A stretch of 64,000 bases of DNA, taken from positions 1-64,000 of the forward strand of contig JAJCZD010000005.1 of assembly GCA_029262615.1 (NCBI GenBank), in the 5' to 3' direction. How positions within the stretch are numbered: position 1 is the stretch's first letter; each line of letters starts with the position of its first letter. Under the pieces are notes generated by a model that worked only from the letters and a program-made list of their open reading frames with translations, was not told the DNA's origin and searched no databases. Source of the stretch: Candidatus Babelota bacterium. GTDB lineage: Bacteria > Babelota > Babeliae > Babelales > Vermiphilaceae. Both the position numbers and the translations under genes were made by a program. Shown piece after piece: positions 9,270 to 18,158 of this stretch.

Positions 9270-10310
9270 CTAATCTTTTTTCGTACTCAAATGCAATTTT
9301 GCTAAATTATAAAGATAAATTGTTGGTTCTGTGCATTTATTACTTCCAAAAATCTTACTTCCTGAATCAAAACTAACTAACACTTTTTTTTCGAGATCGT
9401 ATCCTTTTACACTGCCTTTTACATTCATATTCAATTCAGGTTTACATTCATATGTAGCTCCAGTAGTCTTGAGCCAAAACCTAACGACCTCTGAACCTGC
9501 AAAACCTGAACCGATCACCATTGCTATCTTTTCGTCCAAATAAGCATTAGTAATGTGATCAAAAGCATAATATTCATGGAGTTGTTTTGTTTTTAAATCC
9601 ATAATACAAAAAAATCTATTGTTTATTTTAAACAAAATATTCTTGTTATCAGAACTAAAACAACTTACATCCTGATATTTTGAATCACTCTCTACACAAA
9701 TATCTTTTCTTGATTGTTTTGCTAAATCCAAAATAATACAAGGTTTAGAACTTACTTGTTGACTCACAATTAATTCTGTATCATTTGGGTTTAAATGTAT
9801 AGATCGAACGCCAATACACTTTTCTTCATTTGTTAATTTTTGTAAACATTCTCCTGTTTTTGCATCAAATATATAAATTGGATAGTTACGGTCTTTACAA
9901 AGAACAACTCTTTTTTCATCAAAGGTAAATTCAGATTGTACATAGCAGTTAGATTTCAACGTAAGTAAAGTACAGAGCAATTTTTGTTGTTCAAGATCAA
10001 AAATGAATCCTTGGTCATTTTTCCTACAAAAGAGTTTGGTCCCGGAATCACTCAGTGCATAGATCTTATCAAGTTCCTTTTTTGCTTCAGCCTTTTTTTC
10101 TTTGGTTTGTAAATCATATAGTTCTAATAAGCCCTCAGGAGAGCTAGTCACTGCTTTTGTACCTGATCGATTAACTATGCATGAATATCGCTCACCTTTA
10201 CTACCAACAACAATTTTTTTAATCCCATTTTCGTCAATAGGGTTATCCATGGCTAGTAGTTTCAAATTAAAAAAAAATAATAAAAAAAATAGTTTTCGTG
10301 TATTTTTCAT
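9270..10310 (-). CDS. Secreted beta-propeller-like protein
   Basis: Exported protein of about 346 aa without a catalytic motif that I recognise. The chosen start gives a clear signal peptide (MKNTRKLFFLLFFFNLKLLA) cleaved before MDNP; an ATG 27 bases upstream (10337) would add nine residues in front of it. The mature part has regularly spaced beta-strand patterns such as ALSDSGTKLFCR, TFDEKRVVLCKD and HLNPNDTELIVS, which look like degenerate WD40/YVTN blades. KIVVGSKGERYSCIVNRSGT near the N-terminus matches VVVGEKGEKPSFVTNKTGT of the next gene upstream, so the two are paralogues. They overlap slightly and probably share a transcript. Confidence 0.75.
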   Translation of the reverse strand: MKNTRKLFFLLFFFNLKLLAMDNPIDENGIKKIVVGSKGERYSCIVNRSGTKAVTSSPEGLLELYDLQTKEKKAEAKKELDKIYALSDSGTKLFCRKNDQGFIFDLEQQKLLCTLLTLKSNCYVQSEFTFDEKRVVLCKDRNYPIYIFDAKTGECLQKLTNEEKCIGVRSIHLNPNDTELIVSQQVSSKPCIILDLAKQSRKDICVESDSKYQDVSCFSSDNKNILFKINNRFFCIMDLKTKQLHEYYAFDHITNAYLDEKIAMVIGSGFAGSEVVRFWLKTTGATYECKPELNMNVKGSVKGYDLEKKVLVSFDSGSKIFGSNKCTEPTIYLYNLAKLHLSTKKD

Positions 10311-10326
10311 TGCATACTTTCTTAAG

Positions 10327-11301
10327 TTAGTGGCCATTTTCCTGTTGTTTTTTTATTACTTTACTCAAATCATAAAAGAGTAATTTGGGTTCTATATTGT
10401 CATCAATATAATAAGAGATAAGGATTTTATGCTCTGGATTGTAACCAAGTACCTCAACATGTTTGATGAATAAGAGTTTTTCAGATCCTTGCTCAAGATT
10501 AAAAATAGTAAGACTACTATCGGAACCTTGACCACCGGTAACTATGAGATTTTTTCCATGGTAAAATATTTTTCTAACTTTTTGACGACTTTCAAATTCC
10601 TTCTTACCTACTGCAACCTTATTTTCATTTTCCTGATAGGCAAAGGGATCATGATGGGTTATTCCTGAATCATCTGTATAAAAAGCAGTGGGCCCCAGAT
10701 CAGGCTCCCCTTCTACTAACGTTTTGGCCTGCCCGTCTAATGTAGAACAATGAATAACCTTATATTGTCTACCACTTGCAAGAATGTTTTCTGCTGTAGA
10801 ATCAAAATGGCATGATTTGATACTTCCCCGTAAAGATAGCTGAAAAGTCTTGAGTTTTTCTCCGGAGTTTGTATCCCAAATTAAAATTCTGCTTCTTGTT
10901 GCATCAGTAACAATTTGTTTGCCATCAGTACTAAACTCAGCAAGTTTAATACGCTCAGCGAGTTTACTAATTTCTTTTTCTTGCTGTGAGTCATAAACAA
11001 AACCCTGATTTTGTCGTGTACATATAACTTTATTACCGCATATACTTAATGCCAGTAATTCCTCAATATCGGTTAATTTCGTTTTTCTTTCATATTCTTT
11101 TGAAAGTACATCTAAATGTTTAAGTATGCCGGAATGATAGAATGCGAGTTTTGTTCCGGTTTTATTCGTAACAAAACTCGGTTTTTCTCCTTTTTCACCG
11201 ACTACAACTGTTTCTACTGGTAAATCCTCCCGGAACCCCATGCCATTACAAAATTGAAAAAAGAGTGCGCCAATAGAACAAAGTTTTAAAATAGTTTTCA
11301 T
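10327..11301 (-). CDS. Secreted beta-propeller-like protein, paralogue
   Basis: Exported protein of 324 aa. The signal peptide is MKTILKLCSIGALFFQFCNG, probably cleaved before MGFRED. It has the same architecture as the gene just downstream: an opening VVVGEKGEKPSF strand, then blade-like repeats (LLALSICGNKVICT, KLAEFSTDGKQIVTDA, ILIWDTNSGEKLKTF). The blade with IWDTNSGEKLKTF is a recognisable WD40 unit and supports the propeller assignment. Caaggaaat precedes the ATG. No enzymatic motif is seen. The pair likely arose by tandem duplication; the function is unknown, with protein binding the most likely role. Confidence 0.75.
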   Translation of the reverse strand: MKTILKLCSIGALFFQFCNGMGFREDLPVETVVVGEKGEKPSFVTNKTGTKLAFYHSGILKHLDVLSKEYERKTKLTDIEELLALSICGNKVICTRQNQGFVYDSQQEKEISKLAERIKLAEFSTDGKQIVTDATRSRILIWDTNSGEKLKTFQLSLRGSIKSCHFDSTAENILASGRQYKVIHCSTLDGQAKTLVEGEPDLGPTAFYTDDSGITHHDPFAYQENENKVAVGKKEFESRQKVRKIFYHGKNLIVTGGQGSDSSLTIFNLEQGSEKLLFIKHVEVLGYNPEHKILISYYIDDNIEPKLLFYDLSKVIKKQQENGH

Positions 11302-11328
11302 GAAGTATTTCCTTGAGGTGTAAAATTA

Positions 11329-13440
11329 TTATAAGCCTAAATCTTTTAGAAAAGCATCTTGAGTAGGTTTTCTACCAAGAAAATCCTCAAGGAGTTCATT
11401 CGGATCCTTTGAACCACCCCTGCCTATTACTTTTGTTGCATAATCGCTGCCAATTTCTGGATTGAGGAGACCACGTTTCTTAATCTTGTTAAAAAGATCC
11501 AGAGCAAATACTTTTGACCATAAATAGCCATAATATTTTGCACCATAATTAGTTAAATGACCAAAGTTTGCATGCATATGATTTTTGGGATCAAATTCAC
11601 GATACGGCATTACTTGATCGAATAAACGCTTATTGATCTCATATGGATTTTTTTCTTTACCTTTACCTTTACCAAAACAACCTAGTGATAATAGGGCATA
11701 ACAACTTTGAGTACATACAAAATCACCGGTATTATACGTTTTGAGGGTCAGTATTTTATCAATCAAATCATCCGGCAATGGTTGGCCTGTTTTATAATGA
11801 GAAGAAACTTTTTTTATCATTTCTTTATCCCACATCCACTCTTCTAGCATTTGAGAAGGCATTTCAACAAAATCCCTTTTGACATTGGTACCCGCAACTG
11901 AAGCTAATTTTGTTCTACCTAGTAAAGAATGTATTGCATGGCCAAATTCATGGAAAAAGGTGGTCACATTTTGTCGTTTTAACAATGATGGTTTTGTCTT
12001 GGTTGATTTAGGAAAATTTGCAATAACCAAAGCAACTACTTTTGTTGGGTCTCCCGTTGGTAAATAAGTCGCCGGAATGATATCAATTTGGCACGCATGG
12101 CTATATTTATTTGCTCGTGGATATAGATCAAGCAAAAAATAACCGAGTAAGTTATTCTGCTTATCATAAACTTCAATCATTTTGACCTCATCCGACCACA
12201 AGCCAGATACTGCTACTTCTTTAAAGGTCAAATTAAAAAATTGCTCATAAATATCGAGTAGACCTTCAACTGTCTTTTCCATAGGGAAGTATTCTGCAAT
12301 CTTTTCCTCATCAATTGCTAAATACTTTTTTTTGTATTGATTAGAAATAAAGGCAGAATCTGAACTTTTGAGTTTTCCTTCTTTGGTTAACTCAACCGAT
12401 TCAGGCAAATCTTTTGTCCACTCTTTAAATTCTTGCAACGCTTTTAATTGTGCTTTTTTAACTAAATCAACAATAAATTGCTGTGCTGTCTCAACAGACT
12501 TTGCCATTTGGTTATCAATATCCAGTTGTGCATAACTCTCAAAGCCGAGCAGTTGTGCAAGTTGATCTCTTTTAGTGATAATTTTTTTTAGCAATTCATC
12601 ATTTTGTGGATAAGCACGATTAACAAATGCATGATACATTTTTTCTCGTGTTTTGGCATTTGTAACGTTTTGCATTACTTGCCGATAGGTTGGCGTATCA
12701 ACACCTAAAATATATTTTCCACCATCAGTTTGTTTGAGTGTTGAAAGATATTCTTCAGTAAGACCTGAAAGTTCTTTTTTTGTAACCTCAATGGTTGATT
12801 TATCTGCAGCGATATTTTGGTCAAATTCTTGGGTTAATTTTGCAATTTCTTTTTGTAACAACTTTACTTTTTCTAATTCTTTTGCAGGGAGGTTAAGGCC
12901 TTGGCGAACAAAATCAGCTAGTGTTTCATTGAGAAAATACTTTTGATCTTTGGTTAAGTTTTCGTCTGCAGCTTGATGTTTTGCATAGTAATCAAGTGCG
13001 TCATACAATGCAACATTATTGCTCAAATTATCGATTGCAAAATTTTCAATTTTGAGAACATTTTTTTGAGCAGCATTTCTAATCGCTTCATCTGGGCTTA
13101 CCATCTGTAATACCTGCAGGGCAGCAACTAAAATAGCAGCATTATCCAGAGCAAGATTGTCATACGCTTTAACCGTATTTTCCCACGTCCGGTCCTTATC
13201 CTCAACCCTAATGATCGCATCAATCTTTTCTTGCCACTCTTTTAGTGCTTTATCGGTAGCCTGCTCAATCTGATCAGGAGTCTTAGGAAATAAATTGACA
13301 ACCTCTTGCTTTGTTTTTGCTGCTGCTAACATGGTATTTGTTCCTTTTGCACATATATCTGATATAAATAATCGGTACAAACTTGCACCTAATAATATTG
13401 AAATTAAGAAGATTAAGGGCCTGGCCGTTTTTATATTCAT
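11329..13440 (-). CDS. M3-family oligopeptidase (thimet-like), exported or anchored
   Basis: Zinc metallopeptidase of the M3 family (oligopeptidase A / dipeptidyl carboxypeptidase group), about 703 aa, the usual length. The catalytic motif FFHEFGHAIH lies near residue 495, and the third zinc ligand is probably the Glu of VEMPSQMLEEW about 25 residues later. C-terminal motifs such as HLTNYGAKYYGYLWSKV are typical of the family. The N-terminus has a hydrophobic segment (PLIFLISILLGASLYRLF), so the enzyme is exported or membrane-tethered rather than cytosolic like E. coli OpdA. The ATG at 13440 has AAAGG 7 bases upstream; the preceding TTG codon is not needed. It probably degrades short peptides in the periplasm. 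Confidence 0.9.
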   Translation of the reverse strand: MNIKTARPLIFLISILLGASLYRLFISDICAKGTNTMLAAAKTKQEVVNLFPKTPDQIEQATDKALKEWQEKIDAIIRVEDKDRTWENTVKAYDNLALDNAAILVAALQVLQMVSPDEAIRNAAQKNVLKIENFAIDNLSNNVALYDALDYYAKHQAADENLTKDQKYFLNETLADFVRQGLNLPAKELEKVKLLQKEIAKLTQEFDQNIAADKSTIEVTKKELSGLTEEYLSTLKQTDGGKYILGVDTPTYRQVMQNVTNAKTREKMYHAFVNRAYPQNDELLKKIITKRDQLAQLLGFESYAQLDIDNQMAKSVETAQQFIVDLVKKAQLKALQEFKEWTKDLPESVELTKEGKLKSSDSAFISNQYKKKYLAIDEEKIAEYFPMEKTVEGLLDIYEQFFNLTFKEVAVSGLWSDEVKMIEVYDKQNNLLGYFLLDLYPRANKYSHACQIDIIPATYLPTGDPTKVVALVIANFPKSTKTKPSLLKRQNVTTFFHEFGHAIHSLLGRTKLASVAGTNVKRDFVEMPSQMLEEWMWDKEMIKKVSSHYKTGQPLPDDLIDKILTLKTYNTGDFVCTQSCYALLSLGCFGKGKGKEKNPYEINKRLFDQVMPYREFDPKNHMHANFGHLTNYGAKYYGYLWSKVFALDLFNKIKKRGLLNPEIGSDYATKVIGRGGSKDPNELLEDFLGRKPTQDAFLKDLGL

Positions 13441-13497
13441 CAAAAAACCTTTAAAATAAAAACATTACTCTTTACTTTACTTTAATTTAGAAATTTT

Positions 13498-14094
13498 ATG
13501 AACAATACATATTCATTTGCTGCCTGGCAAACCGAGATTATTTCTCAGTTATCTGGTTTTTCAAAAAACAAACCTATCAAGATTCTTGATTTTGGTGCTG
13601 GTAGTGGCTTGCTTGCAAACTTTATGCAGAATGCCTTTTTTAATTCAAAAGTAATTGCGGTTGACACTGATATACAAAAAATCAAAATTATTATAGATAA
13701 TTATCCAGCAATTAAAGCCATCCATGTGAAAAACAACTTACCATTTGCTGATAATAGTTTTGATTTAATTTATACAGCAAATACGTTTCATCACATTGCA
13801 AAAAATAAACAGGAGTTTTGGTTGCGAGAATTATTTCGAGTTTTAAAAAAAGATGGGAAGTTGATTATTTTAGAACTCAATCCATTTAATTTAAAAGCGT
13901 TATACAGTTTTAAACATAATCCTAATGAAAAACAGGCTCAACTAATTAATCCATATGCATTTAGAAAAAAATTGAAGCAATTTGGTAAACCAACATTACA
14001 ATTCCATTATTTAAACCAAAAATCACGAATTATACAAAAAATGCCATTTGGAGCTATATATTCTTTAGTGATTCACCAATTTCGATCTCGATAA
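13498..14094 (+). CDS. Class I SAM-dependent methyltransferase
   Basis: Small soluble methyltransferase of the UbiE/Methyltransf_11 type, 198 aa, without a signal peptide. SAM-binding motif I is ILDFGAGSGLL at residues ~30-40, followed by an acidic motif II (VIAVDTD), motif post-I LPFADNSFDLIYT, and RVLKKDGKLIILE as motif III. The substrate is not evident; quinone, lipid and small-molecule methylation are all possible. It is transcribed divergently from the M3 peptidase with a 57-base gap, and its 3' end overlaps the convergent ankyrin gene by 22 bases. The ribosome site is weak. Confidence 0.85.
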   Translation: MNNTYSFAAWQTEIISQLSGFSKNKPIKILDFGAGSGLLANFMQNAFFNSKVIAVDTDIQKIKIIIDNYPAIKAIHVKNNLPFADNSFDLIYTANTFHHIAKNKQEFWLRELFRVLKKDGKLIILELNPFNLKALYSFKHNPNEKQAQLINPYAFRKKLKQFGKPTLQFHYLNQKSRIIQKMPFGAIYSLVIHQFRSR

Positions 14095-14759
14095 TCTGGA
14101 CGTTTTTGTATCGCATTGGCAACTGCCATTGGCATGTAATAATGTAATGGCATTCTTATACTACCGCGATTTCTAAAAAAACCTCCTATACATGCACCAT
14201 GATCGAGTAATATGGTTGCAACTTCTTCTGAATAAGTTCCTTCAATAGGGGTTTGTCCAGCTTTATCTGGTACATTAACTTTTGCTTTATGTTGAATAAG
14301 TAATGTAACAAGATCTTTATTGCCCAATGAATTTTTTGCCGCTTTGTGTAATGAAGTAAGGCCATTTTTGTCTTGTACATTTACCGTTGCCCCCTTTTGG
14401 AGCAAAAATGCAACAACTGCAGTTCCCTTGTATGAGTGTGAACAAGCCCAATGCAATGGAGTCTCGCCATTCTCATCACCCTGATTCACTAAAGCCCCTT
14501 TTTCTAATAAAAGTTCAATTATCTTTTTATTTTTTTCAGGTTCCCAGCAGGCCCAGTGCAGGGCAGTAGCACCACATTCATAAGAAGTTTCAGTAACAGA
14601 TGCACCTTCTTTTAACAGTCTTCTTACATTTTCTAGATTTGAATCTCTACAAGCATGATGCAACGGAATATCACGCCATCCTTTTTTTTGCATCTCTTTT
14701 TCTGCATCCATACCAAATAGATATGGAATTAATAATAATGGTACAAATAATTTTTTCAT
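14073..14759 (-). CDS. Secreted ankyrin-repeat protein
   Basis: Exported protein of 228 aa. The signal peptide is MKKLFVPLLLIPYLFG, cleaved before MDAEKEM. It contains five or so ankyrin repeats: IPLHHACRDSNLENVRRLL, ATALHWACWEPEKNKKIIELL, ETPLHWACSHSYKGTAVVAFL, LTSLHKAAKN...LVTLLIQHKAKVN, and a degenerate last one. Ankyrin repeats mediate protein binding; in host-associated bacteria exported ankyrin proteins are often effectors, which is inference here. AAGG lies 6 bases before the ATG. The 3' end overlaps the convergent methyltransferase gene. Confidence 0.88.
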   Translation of the reverse strand: MKKLFVPLLLIPYLFGMDAEKEMQKKGWRDIPLHHACRDSNLENVRRLLKEGASVTETSYECGATALHWACWEPEKNKKIIELLLEKGALVNQGDENGETPLHWACSHSYKGTAVVAFLLQKGATVNVQDKNGLTSLHKAAKNSLGNKDLVTLLIQHKAKVNVPDKAGQTPIEGTYSEEVATILLDHGACIGGFFRNRGSIRMPLHYYMPMAVANAIQKRPDYRDRNW

Positions 14760-14779
14760 TACAAACCTTAATGTCTCTT

Positions 14780-15146
14780 TTAATCTTCCTCACTATCAGA
14801 AAGTTGTATACTAATCAAACCGCAATAAAAGGATTTGTTTCGGTAATATTCAAACTTGTAAAATGTTCCTGTTATTAATTTCTCAATATCTTTTTTTAAT
14901 TCATTATCATTAAGACGATAATAGTTTCTGGCTTCCTGAGCCGCAAGAAATTTTAATCCTTTTTTTAAACCTCGCTTTGCTTGTTCTGATTTCATTTTCT
15001 TTTCTAGGTCTTTTGCATTTGCCTTGCTAAAATCAGTTATAATCTGACATCTCTCTTCATAATTAAAACCTTTTCTTTGCAAGAGCCAATGCATTTGAAA
15101 AAAGAGAAAAAGTAAAAAGGCTAGAAAATAAAAACATTTTTTTCAT
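14780..15146 (-). pseudogene. Frameshifted secreted protein, array unit 5
   Basis: The open frame from the ATG at 15094 (104 aa) has no signal peptide. Just upstream, from ATG 15146, another frame encodes a good one (MKKMFLFSSLFTFSLFSNALA) behind a strong AAGGA site, but it hits a stop at TTT TAA. Removing one A from the four-A run at 15071-15074 joins the two as ...ALAKKGFNYEERCQ, giving an intact exported protein of about 120 aa. The segment KKGLKFLAAQEAR resembles DGLKFQAARAVLKK of the ankyrin-type gene next to uvrB, so this is the fifth and most diverged unit of that array. It is either a real frameshift or a homopolymer sequencing error. Confidence 0.7.
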
Positions 15147-15787
15147 AATTGTCCTTTTACTTTTGCTTTGTTCTTTTTCTGCTCTTTTTGGATTCCGTTG
15201 CACCAAACTACTAAAGAAAAATCCCTAATTTGATCTAATTGTTTCATCGCACCATGATCAAGTAATAATAAAGCTATTTCTTTATTTTCCTTATAGAATG
15301 CTCTATATAGAAATGGGATACACCCATATCTATACATATCACACCAGGCACCTTTTGCTAATAAAAATGATGCTAATGATAGATCACCATGTGAGCAAGC
15401 ACCATCTAATGCCGTATCGCCATATCCTTCTGGTCTATAGGTAGTATTTGGATCAGCACCAATCATAATTGCTGCAGCAATATGTATCCGTCTATTGCAC
15501 CAGTACTGATCAGGATAAGATGTTCTCAAGATTTTTTGTAACAATAAATTTTTTTCCCCTTGTGGTACTTCTTTACGTTTTTGCCAAAATGGCGTTAGTA
15601 TCGATTTGTTTAAAGCTTGGTTTTTTCCAAATCTTTTTTCATTTTCGGTTATACCTAATCCTAATTCTTCAAGATCTTTTTCCATTTGGCAGCAAGCCAA
15701 AGCAAGATAATTATCTTGCAGAGTACTATGCATAGGATTTGTACATCTGACTAATAAAAACAAACTAACAATTATTATTTTCTTCAA
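15143..15787 (-). CDS. Secreted ankyrin-type protein, array unit 4
   Basis: Exported protein of about 214 aa. I place the start at TTG 15787, which gives MKKIIIVSLFLLVRCTNPMHS behind AGGA. An upstream TTG in frame (15826) would prefix residues that are only a translated uvrB-tail remnant. The core RIHIAAAIMIGADPN and ankyrin repeats (TALDGACSHGDLSLASFLLAKGA, IALLLLDHGA) align with the gene at 17368. The ancestral stop appears lost: the C-terminal KEQKKNKAKVKGQL is translated from a sequence matching the uvrB-tail/ribosome-site spacer seen elsewhere in the array. The stop overlaps the start of unit 5 as ATGA. A lipobox-like LVRC makes a lipoprotein possible. Confidence 0.75.
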   Translation of the reverse strand: MKKIIIVSLFLLVRCTNPMHSTLQDNYLALACCQMEKDLEELGLGITENEKRFGKNQALNKSILTPFWQKRKEVPQGEKNLLLQKILRTSYPDQYWCNRRIHIAAAIMIGADPNTTYRPEGYGDTALDGACSHGDLSLASFLLAKGAWCDMYRYGCIPFLYRAFYKENKEIALLLLDHGAMKQLDQIRDFSLVVWCNGIQKEQKKNKAKVKGQL

Positions 15788-15822
15788 AGTTGTTCCTATT
15801 TTTGTAATCTTAATCGCCATTT

Positions 15823-16484
15823 TCAATTCAAAATCTTTTTTGCTTCTTCTAAATACTCATAAAGCTCAGTAGGAACTTAGTTGATAATTCTTTAATTTCA
15901 TCAACCGATTGCCAATTCTTTAAAGCTACTCTTGCTGCATGATTTTTAATCATACTCTTCATCTTGCTCTTTTTGCATTTGTAGTTGAATGTTTAAGCAC
16001 CACTTTTTTTCATCTGCCCAACCCAATTGCTTTTCAGAATCAGCACCTCGAGCCAGCAATAACCTAGCTAATTGCTCATCTCTCTTTATACATGCATTTT
16101 CTAATGCAAAATCTACCATTTTTTTGGATTAAATTCATGCGCATTAGGATTAGCACCAATCATAACTGCAGAGGCAATATGTATTCGCCCCAAATTCCAA
16201 AATTTCTTTGGATACCATATTGTTAGAATTTTAATTAGTAATTTGTTTTTTTCTTCTTGTGAATCTTCTTCTTTTCTTCTCCAAAAATCAGTCAATTTTG
16301 ATTTCTCTAAAGAATAATCTTTTGGAACGCTTGCATCCAAGTCTTCTTCTTTCATTCCTAACTCAAGAAGTTCTTGTTTGCTTTCTGACCAAATACCATC
16401 AATATCAGATTCTAAATCATTCCACATGGCTTTTATGCCAGCTGCACAGAATAAAAAAACAAAAACTAAAATCATTCTTTTCAT
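15823..16484 (-). pseudogene. Decayed secreted ankyrin-type gene, array unit 3
   Basis: Starts intact at ATG 16484 with AAGGA upstream and a signal peptide ending in GIKA before MWND, and follows unit 1 closely (LTDFWRRKEEDSQEEKNKLL, then RIHIASAVMIGANPN). The frame ends at TAG 16113-16115. Beyond it the homology continues in other frames: ARLLLARGADSEKQLGWAD...WCLNIQLQMQKEQ, then NHAARVALKNWQSVDEIKEL, then PTELYEYLEEAKKILN and a stop at 15823. At least three frameshifts are needed to join these pieces, one of them in a run of A. The 123-aa 5' part may still be expressed as a short exported protein. Confidence 0.85.
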
Positions 16485-16494
16485 AATTGTCCTT

Positions 16495-16545
16495 TTACTT
16501 TTGCAGGTCTTTTAATTGCTCTCGAATTGCAATTGCTTTTTCAAA
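16495..16545 (-). repeat. uvrB 3'-end remnant between array units 2 and 3
   Basis: Reads FEKAIAIREQLKDLQK and a stop, against FEKAIAIREQLKELQK at the authentic uvrB end (18159-18210). It lies directly after the stop of unit 2 and before the ribosome site of unit 3. Confidence 0.9.
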
Positions 16546-17275
16546 TTAATTTAATATTTTTTTTGTTTCTTTCAAATACTTAATCATTTCAGTTGGAGGG
16601 GGATTTTTTAACTTTTTAATTTCTTCAATTGAATGCTTTTGTAAAACTACTTTTGCTGCTTGAAGTTTTAAACCTCGACCCCAATTCTACCTGATTTTTT
16701 ATTCTTGTAATCCAGGCTATAGCCTGTTTTTTCTCATCGTCTAAGTTTTCTATATCCATATCTGCAATTTTTGTAAAAAAATTATCTAGCTTTTTTTTCT
16801 GGCCATTTAGAATAATTGCTTTGGCAAGTTCTTCATCATCATATCCAGAAGCTAAAACTAAACCCTGCTCAACCGCCACTTGTGATCCAATTATTACTGC
16901 TGCTACAACATGAGGACGAAATAAATAACGCGTGGTTGGAGCTTGTAATGTAATTTCTGCAATTCCATCAATTTGCGTATCTTTCTCCTGCTCACTCTTA
17001 GTTTGCATATCTTTCCAAAAATCATTTAGTACAAACTCTTTTGGCAAAGGAGATCCTTTATGAAGATCAACAGGATATGAACAACCAATTTTACTAAGTT
17101 CTTCTTTGACTTTTTCTATATTAGATTTTTTTCTGTATTTTTTGCTATCTGCTGCCAAACGAGCAAACGTCCTGTTTGCCTCTCTATCCCCCATGCTATA
17201 CATACCACTCCCCGGGCCAAGCGACATACCATTAAGAGATAATGGAATTAATAATAAAAGAACGAAAAATAACAT
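16546..17275 (-). pseudogene. Frameshifted secreted protein, array unit 2
   Basis: Most diverged full-length unit. I place the start at ATG 17275 (AGAGGA 6 bases upstream), giving signal peptide MLFFVLLLLIPLSLNG before MSLGPG. The continuous frame stops at 16625 with LGSRFKTSSSKSSFTKAFN. In another frame, from the GGGG run at about 16680, the array's conserved C-terminus appears: GRGLKLQAAKVVLQKHS...EMIKYLKETKKILN, ending at 16546. A one-base change in the G run has therefore swapped the last 45 or so residues. Ankyrin repeats are no longer clear, although HVVAAVIIGS matches RLHIASAVISGA of unit 1. It may still make an exported protein with an altered tail. Confidence 0.75.
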
Positions 17276-17316
17276 TTGAATCCTCTTTCTTTGAAACAAA
17301 TTTGGAAAACTGTACA

Positions 17317-17367
17317 CTATTTCTGAAGTTTTTTCAATTGCACTCGAAACGCATTCGCTTTTTCAAA
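17317..17367 (-). repeat. uvrB 3'-end remnant between array units 1 and 2
   Basis: Reads FEKANAFRVQLKKLQK and a stop, a diverged copy of the uvrB C-terminus FEKAIAIREQLKELQK. It follows the TAA of unit 1 without a gap. Confidence 0.88.
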
Positions 17368-18150
17368 TTAATTTAAAATCTTTTTTGTTTCTTCTAAATA
17401 ATTAAATAGTTCGTCTGGCAACTTGGTTGATACATTTTTTACTTGTTCAATCACAGGATACTTTTTCAAAACTGCTCTTGCTGCTTGAAACTTTAAACCA
17501 TCTTCTTGCTCTTTTTGCATTTGTAATTGAATTTTTAAGCACCATTTTAACCTCGGTAAATCACTTAGTTGTTTTTCTGGGTTAGCCCCATAAGCAAGGA
17601 GTAAACGAGCAATCTTTTCATTTTTTTTATAATAAGCATTATATAATGGTGTATCTCGTAAATCTTGAATATTAAAATTTGGATCCGCTCCTTTTTGTAA
17701 TAAAAAGGAAACTAACTGTATATCTTCCATCAAACATGCAATTGCAAGTATACAATAGCCTTCCCTTCTCTCCCCATTGGGTTTGGCGCCACTTATTACT
17801 GCAGAGGCAATATGCAATCGTTCAAGATTGTAAAACTTATCCGGGTAGGTTAAAGATAAAATTTTACTTAATAGTTTATTTTTTTCTTCTTGTGAAGCTT
17901 CTTCTTTTGTTTTCCAAAATGGCGTCAATTCTATTTGACTTAATGGAAAATCTTTTGGAATACTCTCATCTAGATTTGTATCTTTCATTCCTAGATTGAT
18001 AAGTTCTTCTTTTGTAGACTGCCAAACTTCAGAGAAATCTTCAAAACCAAATTCCCAACTCTGTACTGGCCATTTATCACCTTTTCTGATCATTGCACTA
18101 ATATTGAAAGCACCCATTAAAAATACAGAAAGTAAAATCATCTTTTTCAT
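17368..18150 (-). CDS. Secreted ankyrin-repeat protein, array unit 1
   Basis: Intact representative of the array, 260 aa. The signal peptide MKKMILLSVFLMGAFNISA is cleaved before MIRKGD. The N-terminal region (to ~75) is helical and holds the family block LTPFWKTKEEASQEEKNKLL. Then come RLHIASAVISGAKPN and ankyrin units CILAIACLMEDIQLVSFLLQ and KIARLLLAYGANPEKQL, and a helical C-terminal block ending LPDELFNYLEETKKILN. The ATG lies 8 bases after the uvrB stop and its ribosome site (AGGA) overlaps the end of uvrB, so it is the downstream gene of the uvrB transcript. The function is unknown; protein binding outside the cell is likely. Confidence 0.85.
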   Translation of the reverse strand: MKKMILLSVFLMGAFNISAMIRKGDKWPVQSWEFGFEDFSEVWQSTKEELINLGMKDTNLDESIPKDFPLSQIELTPFWKTKEEASQEEKNKLLSKILSLTYPDKFYNLERLHIASAVISGAKPNGERREGYCILAIACLMEDIQLVSFLLQKGADPNFNIQDLRDTPLYNAYYKKNEKIARLLLAYGANPEKQLSDLPRLKWCLKIQLQMQKEQEDGLKFQAARAVLKKYPVIEQVKNVSTKLPDELFNYLEETKKILN

Positions 18151-18158
18151 AATTATTC

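Noticed and set aside
15788-15826. TTG at 15826 as start of array unit 4
   Set aside because: It would prefix a translated uvrB-tail trace before the signal peptide; TTG 15787 has AGGA at the right distance, as in the other units.
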